Part shown: positions 42,401 to 49,190 of the stretch, one piece after another
Numbering within the stretch: the stretch's first letter is position 1
Layout: every line of letters starts with the position of its first letter
DNA from: JAZDLX01 sp964538455
GTDB taxonomy: Bacteria > Electryoneota > Electryoneia > Electryoneales > Electryoneaceae
DNA length: 64,000 nucleotides
Reading direction: 5' to 3'
NCBI GenBank assembly: GCA_964538455.1
Contig: CAZIDZ010000004.1
Coordinates: 82,724 to 146,723 of the forward strand
Position numbers and translations under genes: made by a program
The notes under the pieces: model-generated
The model's database searches: none
What the model was told of the DNA's origin: nothing
Seen by the model: the letters and a program-made list of their open reading frames with translations, nothing else

Positions 42401-42770
42401 ATTCGTCGAAGGACTGTTCGAGCTTCAACTCCTGCGACCACTCGCAGTTGTACCCCTCGTCCTCCATGTCGATGCAGGGCCGTGCGATTTCGAGCTCGTC
42501 GAGCGTCTGCACCGTTTTCAGTTCGAGGTACCGCGCGCCGGTCAGCCATGAGCAGATGATGTTCTGGGCGAGCTGCGTATGAGGTCCCGCGGCGGTGCCG
42601 AACGGCGTTTCCAGCGTGCGTCCGTAGCGGGTGAGGCGAAAGGGATCCTGCGCGTGCGGCGTGAAGAACAGCTCCCGCGGAATCGAGAACATCGCCCCCT
42701 TCTGACGCTCCTCCTCCAACATCCACGTCAACAACCGTTCGACCCCCAGTGGCGTCAGCCGGTCACTCAC
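39459..42770 (-). CDS. ygfK: YgfK-type flavin/iron-sulfur oxidoreductase
   Basis: 1103 residues (E. coli YgfK is about 1030). Residues about 1-430 are a dihydroorotate-dehydrogenase-like TIM barrel (TPFGTAAGPHTQLAQN, ELKTVQTLDELEI, TMHGCPPDEIE, TDLLKPGGYGRLSQY). An iron-sulfur region follows with C460, C465, C469, C508, C512, C516. Then come FAD and NAD(P)H Rossmann domains (GAGPSG at 557, GGGDSA at 686, YRRTRKEMPA, AGGDVVRGAATLIKAIGDGRRIA). A C-terminal ferredoxin-like part has nine cysteines (914-928, 978-988). It was once called a putative selenate reductase subunit. More recent work places YgfK in anaerobic purine/urate breakdown. GTG start at 42770 with GGAGG 6 nt upstream. It overlaps both neighbours. 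Confidence 0.93.
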   Translation of the reverse strand: MSDRLTPLGVERLLTWMLEEERQKGAMFSIPRELFFTPHAQDPFRLTRYGRTLETPFGTAAGPHTQLAQNIICSWLTGARYLELKTVQTLDELEIARPCIDMEDEGYNCEWSQELKLEQSFDEYLKAWVLLHLLRHHLGWGEDADDPGFIFNMSLGYNLEGILKPNVQAFLGAMDDAERAIAEAVEKLAPLYPEITHIVIPGRLSDNVTLSTMHGCPPDEIERIGLYLIEERRLHTAIKMNPTLLGPEGLRKILNDKLGYDVIVPDEAFEHDIQFDDAVEVIRSLESAAERAGVEFSLKLTNTLETVNVRNVLPAKEKMHYMSGRALHPITVAVAARLQEKFSGSLDLSFSAGADVFNSADLLAANLRPITVCTDLLKPGGYGRLSQYVEQLGSAMDEAGAASVEEFVQKRAGETGSLSAAALSNLKRYASQVVDDPAYHASHHTGTTLKTLRPLDTFDCAGAPCVETCGVRQDIPEYLFWTAQGEFDKAWDVIARTNPMPRSTGMVCDHLCQLKCTRSQMDDPLRIRDIKRFIAEGHHGVLPKPAAPNGLKVAVIGAGPSGLSCAYFLALAGFTVELFEGKEEAGGMVSGAIPAFRLTSDAVREDVAGVEKVVHKMHTGVAVDRALFDRLRDEHDYVFVGVGAQASKKLKVPGEELERVWDQITFLTSVRRGLKMNPGRRVVVIGGGDSAMDAARTSRRLVGTKGEVTVAYRRTRKEMPADRDEIRDLLAEGVTLMELVAPLEITAGKGNTLRVRLQQMTLGEPDSSGRPRPVPIEGEEMELETDTVISAIGQDVVLDFLPGEKLEVDPLTGETQYPGVYAGGDVVRGAATLIKAIGDGRRIAEEIQRKAQAERKLGALVVDKGLSDAQFQVKQARRVKTKVQHPLTEPAPTDFSLIAGSLSEQQAREEANRCLYCTDYCSICVAVCPNRANMTYEIEPVEFKLPTAVRNGGEVRLEGGSTFRITQKHQTLNVADFCNECGDCVTFCPTSGAPWSDKPRFYLDEGEFESVDDGYRFSDGVLHARVHGERQTLRRSDNDGYVYETEAVRARFDAASNSFKDVRFLRDDVHRADFRQAAEMLVLYRALADHYLLSEPRDERVRR

Positions 42771-43605
42771 TCGAACCCTCCAGCAGCTGATGCAAAGTAT
42801 ATTTCACCAAGTTTTTCAAAGCCTTACGACGGTAGTTGGCCGTCGCACGAAGATCGTCAATCGGGGAAATCGCCTCGTCCACAAGGTCGATCTCGCTGTC
42901 AATCGCGTGCGGATCCTCGAGCACCGCGCGGGCGTAAGCGTCGAGCGTGACCACGGTCGGCGCGACTGCCCCCACCGCGACGCTCAAGCTCTTGAACCCG
43001 CTCGCGTCCGCTTCACCGGAAGCGGCGACGTTGACTACCGCAATCGCCATCGCCCGACGTAATCCAAGTTTGACGAAGCTCGACCGCGACCCGTTGACCG
43101 GGACCGCGACGCTTTTCAGCACCTCGCCGCGTTTCAACACGGTCTTCCCCGGGCCGAGCGCAAACTCACCGATGGGAACAGTCTGCTCCTTTTCGCCGCC
43201 CGCTACGGTGAGACTCGCGTTCATCGCCGCCAGCGGGGGGATCAGGTCACCCGCGGGAGAGGCGTTGGTGATGTTGCCCCCGATCGTCGCGCGATGCCGG
43301 ATTTGAATCGAAGCGAATTCATCCGCGGCTTGCGCCAGCGCCGGGAAACGGTCACGGATGACCTCCGACTGCTTCAACTCTTCGACGGTGGTCAGCGCTC
43401 CGATTTCGAGCGTGCCGTCCTGCAGATAGATTCCGGTGAGCTCGGGAACGTGTTTCATGTCAACCAGCTCCGCCGGCATCGGCACTCCCCGCTCGTAGCG
43501 CGGCATCAGGTCCGTCCCGCCCGCGAGCAGAACGCAGGCCTCCTGCTCCGTGGAACCCAGATACTGGAGCAGTTCCTCAAGCGTTTGCGGGCGGATGTAT
43601 TTCAT
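42763..43605 (-). CDS. xanthine dehydrogenase-family FAD-binding subunit (enzyme 2)
   Basis: 280 residues, standard length. FAD-binding LLAGGTDLMPRYERG and ATIGGNITNASPAGDLIPPLAAMNA, GPGKTVLKRGEVL, and a C-terminal CO dehydrogenase-like domain (KLGLRRAMAIAVVNVAA). The ATG at 43605 has GGAG 5 nt upstream and overlaps the 2Fe-2S gene by 4 nt (ATGA). It lacks an adjacent large subunit; the likely partner is the gene at 50507-52795. Confidence 0.92.
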   Translation of the reverse strand: MKYIRPQTLEELLQYLGSTEQEACVLLAGGTDLMPRYERGVPMPAELVDMKHVPELTGIYLQDGTLEIGALTTVEELKQSEVIRDRFPALAQAADEFASIQIRHRATIGGNITNASPAGDLIPPLAAMNASLTVAGGEKEQTVPIGEFALGPGKTVLKRGEVLKSVAVPVNGSRSSFVKLGLRRAMAIAVVNVAASGEADASGFKSLSVAVGAVAPTVVTLDAYARAVLEDPHAIDSEIDLVDEAISPIDDLRATANYRRKALKNLVKYTLHQLLEGSSE

Positions 43606-44090
43606 TCCGGCTCCTCCCCCGCGCGCACTATCGCATCGAGAATCTTGTGGTATCCCGTACAGCGGCATGTGTTTCCGGCGAGCCCCTCGGCGGCCTGCTC
43701 ACGGGTTGGATGCGGATGGTCCTCGAGCACCTGCACGCCAGACATCACCATCCCCGGAATGCAAAAACCGCACTGCACGGAGTGCTTTTCGACGAACGCG
43801 TCGATCAGGCCGGCGTACTCGGCCCGGTCGCTGATCCCCTCGATGGTCACCACTTCGCACCCGTGCGCCTCTACCGCGAGGATCAGGCAGGAATTCACCG
43901 ATTTTCCGTCGAGCAGAACGGTGCAGGCTCCGCATTCCCCCTCGGCGCACACCTCCTTGCTCCCGGTGAGGTGCAGCTCGTCGCGAAGAAAATCCAGAAG
44001 CCGGAGACGGGTGGATACGGTCTGACGCACCACCGTCCCGTTGACCGTCACCTCCAGGTCGAACCGTCCGTCTGCGCTGCCCTCGATCAT
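43602..44090 (-). CDS. xanthine dehydrogenase-family 2Fe-2S subunit (enzyme 2)
   Basis: 162 residues. First cluster ligands C48, C53, C56, C68 (CAEGECGAC); second C107, C110, C142, C144 (CGFC, CRC). No Tat signal. It overlaps the threonine synthase-like gene by 4 nt and the FAD subunit by 4 nt. Together with 42763-43605 and 50507-52795 it can make a complete Mo hydroxylase, although six genes intervene before the large subunit. Confidence 0.94.
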   Translation of the reverse strand: MIEGSADGRFDLEVTVNGTVVRQTVSTRLRLLDFLRDELHLTGSKEVCAEGECGACTVLLDGKSVNSCLILAVEAHGCEVVTIEGISDRAEYAGLIDAFVEKHSVQCGFCIPGMVMSGVQVLEDHPHPTREQAAEGLAGNTCRCTGYHKILDAIVRAGEEPE

Positions 44091-45328
44091 CCTGACACTC
44101 CCATGAACTTCTCGAACCCCTCCAGCGTCGGTTCTATCGGTTTCGGAATCTCGATCTGCCGTTGCGCGGCGGCGATGTCCTTGAGCCCCGAACCGGTGAT
44201 CGCTGCGACGATTCTTTCATCCTTGCCGAGCGAACCCCGCTGATGCGCCTTGATCAATCCAGCGTACGCGGCGGCCGCCGCCGGTTCCGCAAAGATTCCC
44301 GTCGTCGAGGCAAGCGTGCGCTGCGCCGCCAGGATCTCATCGTCGGAAACCGTGATCGCATCCCCGCCCGTTTCCCGCACCGCCCGCACCGCTTTCACAC
44401 CGTCCCGCGGGAAATCCACCGAAATGCTGTCCGCCACGGTGTTCGCGTGCACAGGTTGAATTGCCTCCTCGCTGCGAATCGCGTTGACGATCGCTGCCGA
44501 ACCCTCGGCCTGAACCGCCATCAGCTTCGGCATCCGCTCGATCCAGCCCAGCGAGAGCAGGTCGTGAAATCCCTTGAACACTCCGCCGATGATGCAGCCG
44601 TCTCCGACGGGCACGAACACCCGGTCGGGGGCCTCCCACCCGAGTTGCTCCGCGATTTCGAGCGCGACCGTCTTTTTCCCCTCGGACATCACCGGGTTGA
44701 CGCCGGTGCTGCGCAGATACCAATTCTCCTGATCCGCCACCTTGAGCGTCAGATCGAACGCATCGTCGTAGCTCCCCGCAACAGGACACAGCGCCGCGCC
44801 GTACTGGAGAATCTGCGTCAACTTTGCGGGAGGGGCCGATGACGGCGCCAGAACCACAGCCTTCACCTTGTGCCACGCGGCGAGGCAGGCCAGCGATGCA
44901 GCGGCGTTGCCGGTGGAGGCGACAACCAGGGTGTCCCTTTGAGTCTCCACCGCGTGACGGATGCCGACCTCGCTCGCCCGGTCCTTCAACGATCCGGACG
45001 GGTTGCGCGTATCGTCCTTCACCCACAGCCGCCCGACTCCCAGCTCTCCGGCCAGCTCGGGCAGTTCAACGAGCGGAGTCCCGCCGACCTGGATCGAGCG
45101 TCTTTCGGGCGCCGACGAGACCGGGAGCAGCGGCAGATAACGCCACAGCGAACGGTCCGGGTCAGCCGCCAGCGTCTCGCGGGACCACCGCCCGGCGATC
45201 GCGGCGTAATCGTAGAGCACGTCGAGGTTCCCGCCGCACGCTTCGCAGGTCAGACGAAACGGCTCGGCGGAATACCCGTGTCCGCACCCCACACAACGGA
45301 ATCCTGTCACTGCCGGTCCACTCTCCAT
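44087..45328 (-). CDS. threonine synthase-like fold-type II PLP enzyme
   Basis: 413 residues. An N-terminal zinc ribbon (C12, C15, C28, C31) precedes a PLP domain with Schiff-base lysine K115 in NPSGSLKDRAS, the TGNAAASLACLAAW loop, and VPVGDGCIIGGVFKGF. By family it resembles threonine synthase (phosphohomoserine to threonine). Its location between a purine hydroxylase subunit and an unassigned PLP lyase suggests it may act on a ureido- or amino-acid intermediate of purine breakdown, such as diaminopropionate or serine. That is inference; no other threonine-pathway gene is near. The ATG at 45328 lies 7 nt after the upstream stop. Confidence 0.82.
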   Translation of the reverse strand: MESGPAVTGFRCVGCGHGYSAEPFRLTCEACGGNLDVLYDYAAIAGRWSRETLAADPDRSLWRYLPLLPVSSAPERRSIQVGGTPLVELPELAGELGVGRLWVKDDTRNPSGSLKDRASEVGIRHAVETQRDTLVVASTGNAAASLACLAAWHKVKAVVLAPSSAPPAKLTQILQYGAALCPVAGSYDDAFDLTLKVADQENWYLRSTGVNPVMSEGKKTVALEIAEQLGWEAPDRVFVPVGDGCIIGGVFKGFHDLLSLGWIERMPKLMAVQAEGSAAIVNAIRSEEAIQPVHANTVADSISVDFPRDGVKAVRAVRETGGDAITVSDDEILAAQRTLASTTGIFAEPAAAAAYAGLIKAHQRGSLGKDERIVAAITGSGLKDIAAAQRQIEIPKPIEPTLEGFEKFMGVSG

Positions 45329-45335
45329 CGTCCGC

Positions 45336-46811
45336 CTACTTGTAAGCCTTCAGCAGCCCGGTCCGTTCGTTGAACTCCTCGATCTTCGCGTCCCACTCGT
45401 CCACCTTGGCGAACTGATCGGACCAGTAGCTCTCGTCATACCACTGTGCGTTCAGCTCCTGCACACTCTTCCCCTGCTGTTCCACCCAGGTGAAGTACTT
45501 GAGGTTGTGCATCCGCTTCCGGTCGTAGTAGGACAGCTCGAGCATGTCATCCTTGTCGATCCCGAGCAGGCGGCCCTCATAGTCCACCGCCGCATCCATA
45601 TCGCTGTACTCGCCGTGGGCGCTCCGCTCCTCCTGCACACGAGACTGGTACAACTCCATCGAGTCCGTGGCGACCGTAAAGACTACATCGTTCGCCGAAT
45701 ATTCGTAGTACTTGGCCATCTTGATCGCGCCGACGATGTTGGCGATGCTGGAAATACCGAAATGGTGGAGCCCGTCGACGAGCTTCGGATCGATCCCCGC
45801 TTTTTTCAACAGTGCGTGTCCGGCGGGTTCGTTGAACAGGCGCATCAGGCGCATCACGACGGCGTCGTCGATGTCCACCACCATGTCCATCGTCTTCACG
45901 TTGTGGATCCACGGCACGTGCTTGTCGCCGATCCCCTCGATGCGGTGCGCGCCGAAACCGTTCAGCAGCAGCGTCGGACACTGCACCGCTTCCCCCGCCG
46001 CAACCTTGACCCCGGGGAACCCCTCTTTCAGGTAATCGCCCGACCCGAGCGTCCCCGCGGAACCCTGCGTCAGGAAAAGGCCGCTGAATCGCTGGCCCGG
46101 CTTGACGTTCTCGTTGAACACCTGCTCCATCGCCGGACCTGTGACCGCGTAGTGCCAGAGGGCGTTGCCGATCTGGTCGAACTGGTTGAGCACCACGATC
46201 TCGTCGCCACGCTTGGCGACCAGCTCCTTGACCTTGTCGTAGATCTCCTTGACATTGCTCTCGCCGCCCGGCGTGCGGATCACCTCGGAACCGACCTTTT
46301 CAAGCCATTCGAACCGCTCCCGGCTCATCTCCTCCGGCAGCACCGCTATCGATCCGCAACCCAGCAGGTACGCATCGTAGGCTCCGCCTCGGCAGTAGTT
46401 GCCCGTGGACGGCCACAGCGCCTTCTGAGTCGTCGGGTCGAACCGGCCCGCTACAAGTTTCTCGACCAGCGGGCCGAACGTCGCTCCCACCTTGTGCGCC
46501 CCGGTCGGGAAATACTTCCCGAGCAGGACGAAAATCCTCGCCTTGACCCCTGTCAGCTCGCTCGGCAGTTCGAGGTAGTTGACGCCGCCAAAGCCGCCGC
46601 CCGTTTCCTTCTGTTCGTTTTTCCAGGTGATGCGGAACAGATTCCGGGGATGCAAATCCCAAAGGCCGATCTTCTTCAATTCCTGCTTGATCCCTTCGGG
46701 CACCAGGCTCGGGTCCCGCATCTGTTTGTAGGTCGGAATGATGATCCCTTTTTCGCGGCATCGCTGCACCGTCGCTTCCAGCACCTTTTTGTTCGGCGTC
46801 ATCGTATTCAT
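45336..46811 (-). CDS. fold-type II PLP-dependent lyase-like enzyme in the YgeX position, substrate unassigned
   Basis: 491 residues. The tentative PLP lysine is K107 in GKYFPTGAHKVGATFG, followed by WPSTGNYCRGGAYDAYLLGC, LPEEMSRERFEWLEKVGSEVIRTPGGESN, NQFDQIGNALWHYAVTGPAME and LTQGSAGTLGSGDY. This is a distinct family of PLP-dependent lyase/thiolase-like proteins, not the about 400-residue diaminopropionate ammonia-lyase YgeX, whose KRFGLNAFK motif is absent. It lies directly downstream of ygeW, in a 4-nt ATGA overlap (start 46811; an ATG at 46802 has better spacing to GAGGG). By context it may release ammonia from a diamino- or ureido-amino acid. Confidence 0.8.
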   Translation of the reverse strand: MNTMTPNKKVLEATVQRCREKGIIIPTYKQMRDPSLVPEGIKQELKKIGLWDLHPRNLFRITWKNEQKETGGGFGGVNYLELPSELTGVKARIFVLLGKYFPTGAHKVGATFGPLVEKLVAGRFDPTTQKALWPSTGNYCRGGAYDAYLLGCGSIAVLPEEMSRERFEWLEKVGSEVIRTPGGESNVKEIYDKVKELVAKRGDEIVVLNQFDQIGNALWHYAVTGPAMEQVFNENVKPGQRFSGLFLTQGSAGTLGSGDYLKEGFPGVKVAAGEAVQCPTLLLNGFGAHRIEGIGDKHVPWIHNVKTMDMVVDIDDAVVMRLMRLFNEPAGHALLKKAGIDPKLVDGLHHFGISSIANIVGAIKMAKYYEYSANDVVFTVATDSMELYQSRVQEERSAHGEYSDMDAAVDYEGRLLGIDKDDMLELSYYDRKRMHNLKYFTWVEQQGKSVQELNAQWYDESYWSDQFAKVDEWDAKIEEFNERTGLLKAYK

Positions 46812-47797
46812 CCCTCGTATCCGCCCATCGTCATCGCCATCACGGCTTTCGCTGTGTGCAGACGGTTTTCCGCCTCGTCGTAAATCACTGACTTGGGACC
46901 GTCGATCACCGAATTCTCCACCTCGTTGTCCCGGTCCGCCGGCAGCGCGTGCATGTACAGCGCGCTGTCTTTCGTCAACGCCATCCGCTCTTCCGTGCAT
47001 TTCCAGTGACGGTTCTTCTCGAGCAAATCGTCGACAACATCCTTCGACGGGTTGCTCACCCAGCTTCCCCAGTTCTTCGGGATGACCACGTCCGCCTCAC
47101 GGTAGGCGGCGTCCTGGTCATGGGTGACCGTCACCGTCCCGCCGCTGGCCTTCGCGTTCTCCTGCGCCTGCTCCATCGCCCAGTCGGGAAGCGGGTACCC
47201 TTCCGGGTAGGCGAGCGTCACATCCATCGCGAAGCGGGGAAACAGCAGCACCTGCGAGAGCGGTACCGAGATCGGCTTCTTGTGGCTCGTCGCGTAGGCC
47301 CAGATGATCGACACTTTCTTGCGCGGCAACTCTCCCAGATGCTCCTGCATCGTCACCAGGTCGGCGATCGCCTGCAGCGGGTGATACAGATCGCACTGCA
47401 TGCTGATCACCGGCACCGTCGCCCATTTCGCGAGATCGCGCAGGTAGTTGTTCCCCTCGCCCCAGTTGCAGTTGCGGCAGGCGATTGCGTGTCCGTAACG
47501 GCTGAGGATGATCGCCGTATCCTTCGCCACCTCGCCGTGCGAAATCTGCATCGTGCTCGTGTCGAGGAAATGGGCGTGCCCGCCGAGTTGCGTGATCCCG
47601 GCTTCCATTGAGTTGCGCGTTCGGGTGGACTGCTCGAAGAACATCAGGAACACCGTCTCGTTCTTCAGGTACTCGGTGAGTTGACGCGACTTGAACTTGT
47701 TCTTCAGATCCTGCGTCACCCGTATAAGGGTGTCGATCTCGTCACGATCCCACTCCTGAAGAGTGATGAAGTGTTTTCCCAGGAATTTGCTCTTCAT
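46808..47797 (-). CDS. ygeW: YgeW-type knotted carbamoyltransferase
   Basis: 329 residues of the aspartate/ornithine carbamoyltransferase superfamily, YgeW branch. The carbamoyl-phosphate loop is STRTR (residues 57-61), and HPLQAIADLVTMQEH and MHALPAD match the HPxQ and HCLP elements. CRNCNWGEGNNYLRDLAKWATVPV is typical of YgeW. In purine breakdown it is thought to phosphorolyse a ureido group, giving carbamoyl phosphate. The ATG at 47797 has GGTGGAG 6 nt upstream. A GTG four codons earlier is possible. A perfect inverted repeat lies 24 nt upstream. Confidence 0.9.
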   Translation of the reverse strand: MKSKFLGKHFITLQEWDRDEIDTLIRVTQDLKNKFKSRQLTEYLKNETVFLMFFEQSTRTRNSMEAGITQLGGHAHFLDTSTMQISHGEVAKDTAIILSRYGHAIACRNCNWGEGNNYLRDLAKWATVPVISMQCDLYHPLQAIADLVTMQEHLGELPRKKVSIIWAYATSHKKPISVPLSQVLLFPRFAMDVTLAYPEGYPLPDWAMEQAQENAKASGGTVTVTHDQDAAYREADVVIPKNWGSWVSNPSKDVVDDLLEKNRHWKCTEERMALTKDSALYMHALPADRDNEVENSVIDGPKSVIYDEAENRLHTAKAVMAMTMGGYEG

Positions 47798-47820
47798 CTT
47801 GCACTCCACCTTTCGGCTAT

Positions 47821-47919
47821 GAATTAAAAAGGGGACACGTACCTTTTAATTTCATTCGCTACACCGCACATATTTTTAATTTTTAAGTAATTAAAAGGTA
47901 CGTGTCCCCTTTTTAATTC
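47821..47919. repeat. 99-bp element with perfect 31-bp inverted repeats
   Basis: The arm at 47821-47851 (starting GAATTAAAAAGGGGACACGT) is the exact reverse complement of 47889-47919, with a 37-nt A+T-rich centre. The right arm ends 2 nt before the ygeY stop codon. Such GGGGACA-bearing palindromes resemble small REP/MITE-like elements that spread in bacterial genomes. There is no second copy in this window and no transposase. As RNA it would form a very stable hairpin separating the ygeY and ygeW messages. Confidence 0.88.
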
Positions 47920-47921
47920 GT

Positions 47922-49130
47922 TCACTTCAATCCGCCCAGATACATCAGCGGTATCGCCGCGTACATCGCCGCCGCCTGGACCAGTTCGTTCTTCCAGGTG
48001 ATCTCGTTGGGGGCGTGCGCCTGGTCCTCGTGCCCCGGTCCGAAACCGATGCACGGAATCCCGAAACGTCCCATGATCGCCACGCCGTTCGTCGAGAACG
48101 TCCACTTGTCAACGACCGGTTCGTTCTCGAAAAGTCCCTTGTAGGCCGCGACGAGCGACGCCGTCACCGGGTGATCCTCGTCGATCAGCCACGTCGGGAA
48201 ATAGGCCTCGGTCGGATAGGTCAACCCTCGCCAGGAAGGCTTGGCGTAGTCGTACATCTCGACCTTCGCCTTCGTCTGCTTCACCGCTGGAAGCTCCCGG
48301 ATTTCCCCGAGCGCGGTCTCGGCGGTCTCGCCCATCGTCAGCCTGCGGTCGATGGAGATCGAACAGCCGTCCGCAACGGCGCATCGCGAGGGCGAGGTGT
48401 AGAAAATCTCCGAAACCGTCAGCGAGCCCTTGCCGAGGAACTCGTGATCGGCGAGGCGCCTGTGAAGCTCCTTCAGCTCGTTGATAATCGGCGCCATCTT
48501 GTAGATCGCGTTGTCGCCCCGTTCGGGAGCGGAGCCGTGCGCGCTGAGCCCGTGCGTCGTCACCTTGATTTCCATTCGGCCGCGCTGCCCCCGGTAGATC
48601 CTGCACGAGGTCGGCTCGCTGGAGAGCACGAATTCCGGCCTTAGCGCCCGTTCCTGCACCAGGTACTGCCAGCAGAGGCCGTCGCAGTCCTCCTCCTGCA
48701 CCGTTCCGGTGATCACAAGCGTGTAGTCGCCCTCGAGCCCGAGGTCCTTGATGATCTTCGCCCCGTACACCAGCGACGCCATTCCGCCTTTCTGGTCGGA
48801 GGCGCCTCGCCCGCCGACCGTCTCCTCGTCCTCGCTGCCCTCGAAAGGATCGAACGTCCAGTTGGCCGGATCGCCCACTCCCACCGTGTCGATGTGCGCG
48901 TCCATGCCGATCAGGTGGCTGCCGTGCCCGATGGTGCCGATGATGTTGCCCATCGGATCGATCTCCACCTTGTCGAATCCCACCGCCTCCATCTCCTCGC
49001 CGATCCGGTTGATCACCGCCTCCTCACGGCCGCTCTCGCTCGGCAGCGCGATCAGGTCACGGAGAAAACGGCTGATCTCCGGTTTGTACTGTTCCGCCTT
49101 CTTGACAATGCTGGCAAAATCGAGCTCCAT
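47922..49130 (-). CDS. ygeY: YgeY family M20-type metallohydrolase
   Basis: 402 residues. The zinc-dependent M20 peptidase/deacetylase fold has H79 and D81 (GMDAHIDTVG), bridging D112 (GRGASDQKGG), catalytic E146-E147 (GTVQEEDCDG), and a later GPGHEDQAHAPNE. The central dimerisation domain includes HGLSAHGSAPERGDNAIYKM. YgeY is described as a selenium-metabolism-linked hydrolase; in the urate gene cluster it acts on a ureido-amino acid after YgeW. The ATG at 49130 is preceded by GGGGGAAGG. A 60-nt gap separates it from ssnA. Confidence 0.92.
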   Translation of the reverse strand: MELDFASIVKKAEQYKPEISRFLRDLIALPSESGREEAVINRIGEEMEAVGFDKVEIDPMGNIIGTIGHGSHLIGMDAHIDTVGVGDPANWTFDPFEGSEDEETVGGRGASDQKGGMASLVYGAKIIKDLGLEGDYTLVITGTVQEEDCDGLCWQYLVQERALRPEFVLSSEPTSCRIYRGQRGRMEIKVTTHGLSAHGSAPERGDNAIYKMAPIINELKELHRRLADHEFLGKGSLTVSEIFYTSPSRCAVADGCSISIDRRLTMGETAETALGEIRELPAVKQTKAKVEMYDYAKPSWRGLTYPTEAYFPTWLIDEDHPVTASLVAAYKGLFENEPVVDKWTFSTNGVAIMGRFGIPCIGFGPGHEDQAHAPNEITWKNELVQAAAMYAAIPLMYLGGLK

Positions 49131-49190
49131 CCTTCCCCCTTCGGGTTCTCATCTCAACGGTCCGAGTGGCACCGCGGACCGTGTTGCGTT

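Noticed and set aside
39459..42770. Selenate reductase
   Set aside because: The old family label is not supported by the domains (dihydroorotate-dehydrogenase-like barrel, flavin and NAD(P)H domains, ferredoxin part) or by the purine-catabolism neighbours.
45336..46811. Calling this gene ygeX (diaminopropionate ammonia-lyase)
   Set aside because: The position fits, but length, PLP-lysine context and flanking blocks differ from YgeX. I therefore left the function open.
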